From Macrostomum hystrix (lineage: Eukaryota; Platyhelminthes; Macrostomidae), in contig CATNEN010000024.1 in NCBI GenBank assembly GCA_950097015.1, positions 2,857,501 through 2,921,500 on the forward strand: a DNA stretch of 64,000 nucleotides, read 5' to 3'. The notes beneath the pieces were generated by a model. It saw only the letters and a list, made by a program, of their open reading frames with translations. It had not been told where the DNA came from and searched no databases. A program made the position numbers and the translations under genes. This document shows, one piece after another, positions 55,150 through 64,000 of the stretch. Numbering within the stretch: the first letter of the stretch is position 1; every line of letters begins with the position of its first letter.

Positions 55150-57770
55150 CGTGCATTATCTCCCCTGTGTCTCATCTCTCTCGTGTCTCATCTCTCTCGT
55201 GTCTCATCTCTCTCGTGTCTCATCTCTTTCGTGTCTCATCTCTCTCGTGTCTCATCTCTCTCGTGTCTCATCTCTCTCGTGTCTCATCTCTCTCGTGTCT
55301 CATCTCCCCCGTGTCTCGGTTCTGCGGTGTCTCATCTCCCCTGTGTCTCATCTCTCTCGTGTCTCATCTCCCCCGTGTCTCGGTTCTGCGGTGTCTCATC
55401 TCCCCCGTGTCTCGGTTCTGCGGTGTCTCATCTTCCCTGTGTCTCATCTCTCTCGTGTCTCATCTCCCCTGTGTCTCATCTCTCTCGTGTCTCATCTCTC
55501 TCGTGTCTCATCTCCCCTGTGTCTCATTTCTCTCGTGTCTCATCTCTCTCGTGTCTCATCTCTCTCGTGTCTCATCTCTCTCGTGTCTCATCTCCCCTGT
55601 GTCTCATTTCTCTCGTGTCTCATCTCTCTCGTGTCTCATCTCTTTCGTGTCTCATCTCTCTCGTGTCTCATCTCCCCCGTGTCTCGGTTCTGCGGTGTCT
55701 CATCTCCCCTGTGTCTCATCTCTCTCGTGTCTCATCTCCCCCGTGTCTCGGTTCTGCGGTGTCTCATCTCCCCCGTGTCTCGGTTCTGCGGTGTCTCATC
55801 TTCCCTGTGTCTCATCTCTCTCGTGTCTCATCTCCCCTGTGTCTCATTTCTCTCGTGTCTCATCTCTCTCGTGTCTCATCTCTTTCGTGTCTCATCTCTC
55901 TCGTGTCTCATCTCTTTCGTGTCTCATCTCTCTCGTGTCTCATCTCTTTCGTGTCTCATCTCTCTCGTGTCTCATCTCTTTCGTGTCTCATCTCTCTCGT
56001 GTCTCATCTCTCTCGTGTCTCATCTCTCTCGTGTCTCATCTCTCTCGTGTCTCATCTCTCTCGTGTCTCATCTCCCCCGTGTCTCGGTTCTGCGGTGTCT
56101 CATCTCCCCTGTGTCTCATCTCTCTCGTGTCTCATCTCCCCCGTGTCTCGGTTCTGCGGTGTCTCATCTCCCCTGTGTCTCATCTCTCTCGTGTCTCATC
56201 TCCCCCGTGTCTCGGTTCTGCGGTGTCTCATCTCCCCCGTGTCTCGGTTCTGCGGTGTCTCATCTCCCCTGTGTCTCATCTCTCTCGTGTCTCATCTCCC
56301 CCGTGTCTCGGTTCTGCGGTGTCTCATCTTCCCTGTGTCTCATCTCTCTCGTGTCTCATCTCCCCTGTGTCTCATTTCTCTCGTGTCTCATCTCTCTCGT
56401 GTCTCATCTCTCTCGTGTCTCATCTCTCTCGTGTCTCATCTCTCTCGTGTCTCATCTCTCTCGTGTCTCATCTCTCTCGTGTCTCATCTCTCTCGTGTCT
56501 CATCTCTCTCGTGTCTCATCTCTCTCGTGTCTCATCTCTCTCGTGTCTCATCTCTCTCGTGTCTCATCTCTCTCGTGTCTCATCTCTCTCGTGTCTCATC
56601 TCTCTCGTGTCTCATCTCTCTCGTGTCTCATCTCTCTCGTGTCTCATCTCTCTCGTGTCTCATCTCTCTCGTGTCTCATCTCTCTCGTGTCTCATCTCTC
56701 TCGTGTCTCATCTCTCTCGTGTCTCATCTCTCTCGTGTCTCATCTCTCTCGTGTCTCATCTCCCCTGTGTCTCATTTCTCTCGTGTCTCATCTCTCTCGT
56801 GTCTCATCTCTTTCGTGTCTCATCTCTCTCGTGTCTCATCTCTTTCGTGTCTCATCTCTCTCGTGTCTCATCTCTCTCGTGTCTCATCTCTCTCGTGTCT
56901 CATCTCTCTCGTGTCTCATCTCTCTCGTGTCTTATCTCTCTCGTGTCTCATTTCTCTCGTGTCTCATCTCTCTCGTGTCTCATCTCTTTCGTGTCTCATC
57001 TCTCTCGTGTCTCATCTCCCCCGTGTCTCGGTTCTGCGGTGTCTCATCTCCCCTGTGTCTCATCTCTCTCGTGTCTCATCTCCCCCGTGTCTCGGTTCTG
57101 CGGTGTCTCATCTCCCCCGTGTCTCGGTTCTGCGGTGTCTCATCTTCCCTGTGTCTCATCTCTCTCGTGTCTCATCTCCCCTGTGTCTCATTTCTCTCGT
57201 GTCTCATCTCTCTCGTGTCTCATCTCTTTCGTGTCTCATCTCTCTCGTGTCTCATCTCTTTCGTGTCTCATCTCTCTCGTGTCTCATCTCTCTCGTGTCT
57301 CATCTCTCTCGTGTCTCATCTCTCTCGTGTCTCATCTCTCTCGTGTCTTATCTCTCTCGTGTCTCATCTCTCTCGTGTCTCATCTCTCTCGTGTCTCATC
57401 TCTCTCGTGTCTCATCTCTCTCGTGTCTCATCTCTCTCGTGTCTCATCTCTCTCGTGTCTCATCTCTCTCGTGTCTCATCTCTCTCGTGTCCCATCTCCC
57501 CTGTGTCTCATCTCTCTCGTGTCTCATCTCTCTCGTGTCTCATCTCTCTCGTGTCTCATCTCTCTCGTGTCTCATCTCTCTCGTGTCTCATCTCTCTCGT
57601 GTCCCATCTCCCCTGTGTCTCATCTCTCTCGTGTCTCATCTCTCTCGTGTCTCATCTCTCTCGTGTCTCATCTCTCTCGTGTCTCATCTCTCTCGTGTCT
57701 CATCTCTCTCGTGTCCCATCTCCCCTGTGTCTCATCTCTCTCGTGTCTCTATTCTCTCCCGTTCATTTCG
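55150..57770 (+). repeat. 16-bp pyrimidine-rich minisatellite (unit TCTCATCTCTCTCGTG)
   Basis: About 160 units of 16 bp on a T/C-rich + strand. Variant units (CTCCCCTGTG, CTCCCCCGTG, CGGTTCTGCGGTG) occur in blocks, and one variant block recurs at an offset of 1344 bp, exactly 84 units (GGTTCTGCGG at 55686 and 57030; TTCCCTG at 55801 and 57145). A homogeneous run lies between (56390-56760). All three forward phases are open for about 875-913 codons because no unit contains a stop; this is not a protein gene. Confidence 0.96.
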
Positions 57771-58304
57771 ATTCTGTCAAATCGGCTTTCATCTCTTTAG
57801 TCCGTGAGGCATGTAGATTTTCGACCCCTGATTTAGAAGCTCATCAGCGCATACAAGACAGTCAGATTAGAGATTATCCTATCTTGCCTTAAGGTGCAAA
57901 AGGAACGAGCCGGAAAAAACCTGACGTGGACTAGGAAGACAGTTGCTTGGTGTTTCAGAAATTTAATTGCGCACCAGGTGGCAGTTTGAGAATGCGAGTT
58001 CAGATTCTGCTTTAAATTAGAGTTGATTCGGCTCCGAGCAATGGAGGCTCATCGTTCGCTTTTAGCTGCACCTGAGCGACTAATCAGCGAAATGCTGTAG
58101 GAAGCGAATGCTTGCGAATTTTAGTACAGGTGTTTTTTAGCGATTCATTCATGATAATGAAGTGAAATCCAGTGACTTCTAGCAGGAGTTTCTTTACGGA
58201 ATGCATGCAATTTTTTAGTTCATAAAGTCCCGCATTAATGGATTATTTTAGAGAAAAAAATCCTGAGGACGCATGCAGCAAAATGAACTCCAAATTTGAG
58301 GCGG
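57771..58304. other. Spacer, no gene seen
   Basis: Unique sequence after the 16-bp array. No exon, RNA gene or repeat recognised. Confidence 0.4.
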
Positions 58305-58465
58305 CTTGATTGGCGGAGCGGTGCGTTGATGAGTCCGACTCTCGCAACAAAAATATGGCCCTGAGCTCGATTCCACGGCGAGATTCCGCGTAGAGAATGT
58401 CTGACGGTCTGAAGATGAAAAAATTATAGTGTTGATGCACTAGCTCACACCTGTGAGAATGACTA
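58305..58465 (+). repeat. SINE family A, decayed copy
   Basis: Head GATTGGCGGAGCGGTGCGTT, B box GAGCTCGATTCCACGGCGAG, then a shortened body (GATTCCGCGTAGAGAATG, CTCACACCTGTGAGAATGAC). The 3' half is lost. Confidence 0.7.
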
Positions 58466-59154
58466 TCGCAAAAATAATGCACGAATGAACCCCGAAACCG
58501 CGCACTTTTTGAAGATTTTCTATAGTTTGAAAATTAATGAACCACCAATTAAACTAAAAGCATTTTTCGACAAAGTAACATTTTTGTTAAAAAACTATTC
58601 CACGCAAATTAATTTAAAAAAATCAAGCACAGCTCAGGGTGACGGGTTGCCTGAGCATGAAAAAGTGCATCCGGTGCAAAATAATTTGTAAGGCCTCCAA
58701 ATAGCACTGATTCAAGTGTCATTGCGCCCAGCAGCTTGACTGGCCAAGCTAACCAGTGTTTGCCCCGGCTAAACACAGGCGCCAATTGTATCCATTTCAG
58801 AATCGGGCCATCACAAGGTGACGCACTTCTATGCAAACAGACTGTCCGGCATGCGAGGCAAACATTATCGGATTGTTTGTTGGAATGGCTGCGAAATCTG
58901 CAGTAAAATTAAATCTGGTCGTTTTTAGTCGGCACTCCATTGAGAATAAGTTCATACAGCGGAACTTACCGGATTGCAAAAAACGACACAAAGATGTGTC
59001 GCAGGGACAGCCTTGATCCGTAGATGATAAAACATGCACGTTAGTAATGTCTAGCGGATGTAAATAGACAGGTATGTGAAATTTCACAACTAAATGGCTG
59101 CACTAGAGGATTGGTTGGTTGGTATTGGTTTGATTGGTTGGATCGGTTCGTAAA
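58466..59154. other. Spacer, no gene seen
   Basis: AT-rich then mixed unique sequence. Short GGTTGGTTGGTATTGGTTTG motif just before the last array (59110-59150). Small open frames have no recognised domain. Confidence 0.4.
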
Positions 59155-62100
59155 GACAGCCAATCCCTAAACTGATGGGGGGCGTGTGAGAGTGTAGAGA
59201 CAGCCAATCCCTAAACTGATGGAGGGTGTGAGTGTAGAGACAGCCAATCGCTAAACTGGAGGAGGGTGTGTGTGAGTGTAGAGACAGCCAATCCCTAAGC
59301 TAGAGGAGGGTGTGTGTGAGTGTAGAGACAGCCAATCCCTAAGCTAGAGGAGGGTGTGTGTGAGTGTAGAGACAGCCAATCGCTAAACTGGAGGAGGGTG
59401 TGTGTGAGTGTAGAGACAGCCAATCCCTAAGCTGGAGGAGGGTGTGTGTGAGTGTAGAGACAGCCAATCCCTAAGCTGGAGGAGGGTGTGTGTGAGTGTA
59501 GAGACAGCCAATCCCTAAGCTGGAGGAGAGTGTGTGAGTGTAGAGACAGCCAATCCCTAAGCTGGAGGAGGGTGTGTGTGAGTGTAGAGACAGCCAATCC
59601 CTAAACTGATGGAGGGTGTGTGTGAGTGTAGAGACAGCCAATCGCTAAACTGATGGAGGGTGTGTGTGAGTCTAGAGACAGCCAATCCCTAAGCTGGAGG
59701 AGGGTGTGTGTGAGTGTAGAGACAGCCAATCCCTAAGCTGGAGAAGGGTGTGTGTGAGTGTAGTGTCAGCCAATCCCTAAGCTGGAGGAGGGTGTGTGAG
59801 TGTTGAGACAGCCAATCCCTAAGCTGGAGGAGAGTGTGTCTGAGTGTAGTGTCAGCCAATCCCTAAGCTGGAGGAGGGTGTGTGAGTGTTGAGACAGCCA
59901 ATCCCTAAACTGGATTAGGGTGTGTGTGAGTGTAGAGACAGCCAATCCCTAAGCTGGAGGAGGGTGTGTGTGAGTGTAGAGACAGCCAATCCCTAAGCTG
60001 GAGGAGGGTGTGTGTGAGTGTAGAGACAGCCAATCCCTAAGCTGGAGGAGGGTGTGTGTGAGTGTAGAGACAGCCAATCGCTAAACTGGAGGAGGGTGTG
60101 TGTGAGTGTAGAGACAGCCAATCGCTAAACTGGAGGAGGGTGTGTGTGAGTGTAGAGACAGCCAATCCCTAAGCTAGAGGAGGGTGTGTGTGAGTGTAGA
60201 GACAGCCAATCCCTAAGCTAGAGGAGGGTGTGTGTGAGTGTAGAGACAGCCAATCGCTAAACTGGAGGAGGGTGTGTGTGAGTGTAGAGACAGCCAATCC
60301 CTAAGCTGGAGGAGGGTGTGTGTGAGTGTAGAGACAGCCAATCCCTAAGCTGGAGGAGGGTGTGTGTGAGTGTAGAGACAGCCAATCCCTAAGCTGGAGG
60401 AGAGTGTGTGAGTGTAGAGACAGCCAATCCCTAAGCTGGAGGAGGGTGTGTGTGAGTGTAGAGACAGCCAATCCCTAAACTGATGGAGGGTGTGTGTGAG
60501 TGTAGAGACAGCCAATCGCTAAACTGATGGAGGGTGTGTGTGAGTCTAGAGACAGCCAATCCCTAAGCTGGAGGAGGGTGTGTGTGAGTGTAGAGACAGC
60601 CAATCCCTAAGCTGGAGAAGGGTGTGTGTGAGTGTAGTGTCAGCCAATCCCTAAGCTGGAGGAGGGTGTGTGAGTGTTGAGACAGCCAATCCCTAAGCTG
60701 GAGGAGAGTGTGTCTGAGTGTAGTGTCAGCCAATCCCTAAGCTGGAGGAGGGTGTGTGAGTGTTGAGACAGCCAATCCCTAAACTGGATTAGGGTGTGTG
60801 TGAGTGTAGAGACAGCCAATCCCTAAGCTGGAGGAGGGTGTGTGTGAGTGTAGAGACAGCCAATCCCTAAGCTGGAGGAGGGTGTGTGTGAGTGTAGAGA
60901 CAGCCAATCCCTAAGCTGGAGGAGGGTGTGTGTGAGTGTAGAGACAGCCAATCGCTAAACTGGAGGAGGGTGTGTGTGAGTGTAGAGACAGCCAATCGCT
61001 AAACTGGAGGAGGGTGTGTGTGAGTGTAGAGACAGCCAATCCCTAAGCTGGAGGAGGGTGTGTGTGAGTGTAGAGACAGCCAATCGCTAAACTGGATTAG
61101 GGTGTGTGAGAGTGTAGTGTCAGCCAATCCCTAAGCTGGAGGAGGGTGTGTGAGTTTAGAGACAGCCAATCCCTAAGCTCGAGGAGGGTGTGTGTGAGTG
61201 TAGAGACAGCCAATCGCTAAACTGGATTAGGGTGTGTGTGAGTGTAGAGACAGCCAATCCCTAAGCTGGAGGAGGGTGTGTGTGAGTGTAGAGACAGCCA
61301 ATCCCTAAGCTGGAGGAGGGTGTGTGTGAGTGTAGAGAAAGCCAATCCCTAAGCTGGAGGAGGGTGTCTGAGTGTAGAGACAGCCAATCCCTAAGCTGGA
61401 GGAGGGTGTCTGAGTGTAGAGACAGCCAATCCCTAAGCTGGAGGAGGGTGTGTGTGAGTGTAGAGACAGCCAATCCCTAAGCTGGAGAAGGGTGTGTGTG
61501 AGTGTAGTGTCAGCCAATCCCTAAGCTGGAGGAGGGTGTGTGAGTGTTGAGACAGCCAATCCCTAAGCTGGAGGAGGGTGTGTCTGAGTGTAGTGTCAGC
61601 CAATCCCTAAGCTGGAGGAGGGTGTGTGAGTTTAGAGACAGCCAATCCCTAAGCTGGAGGAGGGTGTGTGTGAGTGTAGAGACAGCCAATCGCTAAACTG
61701 GATTAGGGTGTGTGTGAGTGTAGAGACAGCCAATCCCTAAGCTGGAGGAGGGTGTGTGTGAGTGTAGAGACAGCCAATCCCTAAGCTGGAGGAGGGTGTG
61801 TGTGAGTGTAGAGACAGCCAATCCCTAAGCTGGAGGAGGGTGTCTGAGTGTAGAGACAGCCAATCCCTAAGCTGGAGGAGGGTGTCTGAGTGTAGAGAAA
61901 GCCAATCCCTAAGCTGGAGGAGGGTGTCTGAGTGTAGAGACAGCCAATCCCTAAGCTGGAGAAGGGTGTGTGTGAGTGTAGTGTCAGCCAATCCCTAAGC
62001 TGGAGGAGGGTGTGTGAGTGTTGAGACAGCCAATCCCTAAGCTGGAGGAGGGTGTGTCTGAGTGTAGTGTCAGCCAATCCCTAAGCTGGAGGAGGGTGTG

Positions 62101-63660
62101 TGAGTTTAGAGACAGCCAATCCCTAAGCTGGAGGAGGGTGTGTGTGAGTGTAGAGACAGCCAATCGCTAAACTGGATTAGGGTGTGTGTGAGTGTAGAGA
62201 CAGCCAATCCCTAAGCTGGAGGAGGGTGTGTGTGAGTGTAGAGACAGCCAATCCCTAAGCTGGAGGAGGGTGTGTGTGAGTGTAGAGACAGCCAATCCCT
62301 AAGCTGGAGGAGGGTGTGTGTGAGTGTAGAGAAAGCCAATCCCTAAGCTGGAGGAGGGTGTCTGAGTGTAGAGACAGCCAATCCCTAAGCTGGAGGAGGG
62401 TGTCTGAGTGTAGAGACAGCCAATCCCTAAGCTGGAGGAGGGTGTGTGTGAGTGTAGAGACAGCCAATCCCTAAGCTGGAGAAGGGTGTGTGTGAGTGTA
62501 GTGTCAGCCAATCCCTAAGCTGGAGGAGGGTGTGTGAGTGTTGAGACAGCCAATCCCTAAGCTGGAGGAGGGTGTGTCTGAGTGTAGTGTCAGCCAATCC
62601 CTAAGCTGGAGGAGGGTGTGTGAGTTTAGAGACAGCCAATCCCTAAGCTGGAGGAGGGTGTGTGTGAGTGTAGAGACAGCCAATCGCTAAACTGGATTAG
62701 GGTGTGTGTGAGTGTAGAGACAGCCAATCCCTAAGCTGGAGGAGGGTGTGTGTGAGTGTAGAGACAGCCAATCCCTAAGCTGGAGGAGGGTGTGTGTGAG
62801 TGTAGAGACAGCCAATCCCTAAGCTGGAGGAGGGTGTCTGAGTGTAGAGACAGCCAATCCCTAAGCTGGAGGAGGGTGTCTGAGTGTAGAGAAAGCCAAT
62901 CCCTAAGCTGGAGGAGGGTGTCTGAGTGTAGAGACAGCCAATCCCTAAGCTGGAGGAGGGTGTCTGAGTGTAGAGACAGCCAATCGCTAAACTGGATTAG
63001 GGTGTGTGTGAGTGTAGAGACAGCCAATCCCTAAGCTGGAGGAGGGTGTGTGTGAGTGTAGAGACAGCCAATCCCTAAGCTGGAGGAGGGTGTGTGTGAG
63101 TGTAGAGACAGCCAATCCCTAAGCTGGAGAAGGGTGTGTGTGAGTGTAGTGTCAGCCAATCCCTAAGCTGGAGGAGGGTGTGTGTGAGTGTAGAGACAGC
63201 CAATCCCTAAGCTGGAGGAGAGTGTGTGAGTGTAGAGACAGCCAATCCCTAAGCTGGAGGAGGGTGTGTGTGAGTGTAGAGACAGCCAATCCCTAAGCTG
63301 GAGGAGGGTGTGTGTGAGTGTAGAGACAGCCAATCCCTAAGCTGGAGGAGGGTGTGTGTGAGTGTAGAGACAGCCAATCCCTAAGCTGGAGGAGGGTGTG
63401 TGTGAGTGTAGAGACAGCCAATCCCTAAGCTGGAGGAGGGTGTGTGTGAGTGTAGAGACAGCCAATCCCTAAGCTGGAGGAGGGTGTGTGTGAGTGTAGA
63501 GACAGCCAATCGCTAAACTGGAGGAGGGTGTGTGTGAGTGTAGAGACAGCCAATCCCTAAGCTGGAGGAGGGTGTCTGAGTGTAGAGACAGCCAATCCCT
63601 AAGCTGGAGGAGGGTGTCTGAGTGTAGAGACAGCCAATCGCTGAACTGGAGGATTGAGCG
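59155..63660 (+). repeat. ~44-bp minisatellite with nested higher-order repeats
   Basis: About 100 units of 38-44 bp around GAGACAGCCAATCCCTAAGC followed by TGGAGGAGGGTGTGTGTGAG; length varies with the number of GT steps. An 874-bp block is duplicated in tandem (CGCTAAACTG at 59381 and 60255; AGAGTGTGTG at 59527 and 60401; TGGATTAGGG at 59911 and 60785). Further right, blocks marked by ACTGGATTAG recur at 61221, 61697, 62171 and 62691 (steps 476, 474, 520). Open frames within are artefacts. Confidence 0.96.
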
Positions 63661-64000
63661 GTTTTATGGAAAGCGCAGGACACTTTAAGACAGGCACTTT
63701 AACCCGGCCGCCTGTTCCCAACGGAAATTTCTACTTTGATCGATCGAATTGAACAGAGATTTCAGTCAGAATATCCAAATTAGAAGCTGCATTGAAGGTG
63801 ATTGAACAGCAGGTGACAGCAGGTTGAGAAGCTTTGAACTCAACTGCCCTGATATGCCGTGAAAGGCAACTGCGCCTCTCTGTTTATGAATTTCTAGGAG
63901 CGTAGCAGAGAGGGAATACTAGTCAAGATAATTTATTCAGGAAAATATGAAACTCGTCCTATGAAATATTCTTTCATGCTTTACCCCTGTGCCATACATT
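63661..64000. other. Unique sequence at the right edge
   Basis: Non-repetitive sequence after the last array. No exon or RNA gene recognised in the 340 bases available. Confidence 0.4.

Noticed and set aside
55151-57892. Three overlapping forward frames of 874-913 codons
   Set aside because: All three phases of a 16-bp repeat are open; composition is Leu/Ser/Val/Cys repetition without domain or splice signals.
58797-59087. 96-codon minus-strand frame
   Set aside because: No recognised family and no supporting exon structure; could not be supported as a gene.
61261-63034. Leu/Ser/His-rich repeat frames on minus strand
   Set aside because: Artefacts of the ~44-bp array; frames stop and restart with unit-length changes.

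Overview
This is animal nuclear DNA: genes carry GT-AG introns, there are several families of tRNA-derived SINEs and LINE remnants, and very long minisatellite arrays fill introns and spacers. Gene content (cilium, synapse/receptor, ion channel) is metazoan. The moderate GC, intron style and repeat load would fit a lophotrochozoan such as a free-living flatworm, but nothing in the window fixes the species.

Six genes can be supported. (1) A PLEKHG5-like RhoGEF on + (exons from 2529 to 12765, 5' end not identified) with the start of a ubiquitin-like fold, a DH domain and a PH domain. (2) DRC3/LRRC48, a single-exon ciliary dynein regulatory complex subunit (14182-15750, +), with a perfect RFX X-box about 190 bp upstream. 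(3) MRPL18 (uL18m) on - (17480-16338, two exons), convergent with DRC3. (4) A 14-exon DEG/ENaC/ASIC-type channel on - (30282-22205). (5) A single-exon ZnT2/3/8-type zinc transporter on - (34891-33761). (6) A histamine H1-like receptor on + (39234-52284, five exons) that keeps the amine-binding residues but has Phe at the toggle-switch Trp position.

Repeats by region: a 5'-end fragment of a mariner-like element (1-309); a 13-bp G-rich array (1345-2455); a 40-bp array grown from a SINE body (3808-4150); a 28-bp array (4768-5905); a 21-bp array (30750-31765); a 41-bp array in a receptor intron (48140-50190); and, downstream of the receptor, three successive arrays of 19 bp (53030-54385), 16 bp (55150-57770) and about 44 bp (59155-63660). 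At least four of the arrays show higher-order duplications (492, 479, 1344 and 874 bp). About a dozen copies of one SINE family (A), about seven of a second (B) and three of a third (C) are scattered through introns and spacers, several next to splice sites. Long open frames inside the arrays are artefacts of stop-free repeat units.

The genes do not form an obvious functional cluster; each is a separate transcription unit. I found no clearly new molecular system. The most interesting leads are the receptor, the optional furin-site insert in the channel, the X-box of DRC3, the altered DH core in the RhoGEF, and the SINE and minisatellite sequences abutting exons.
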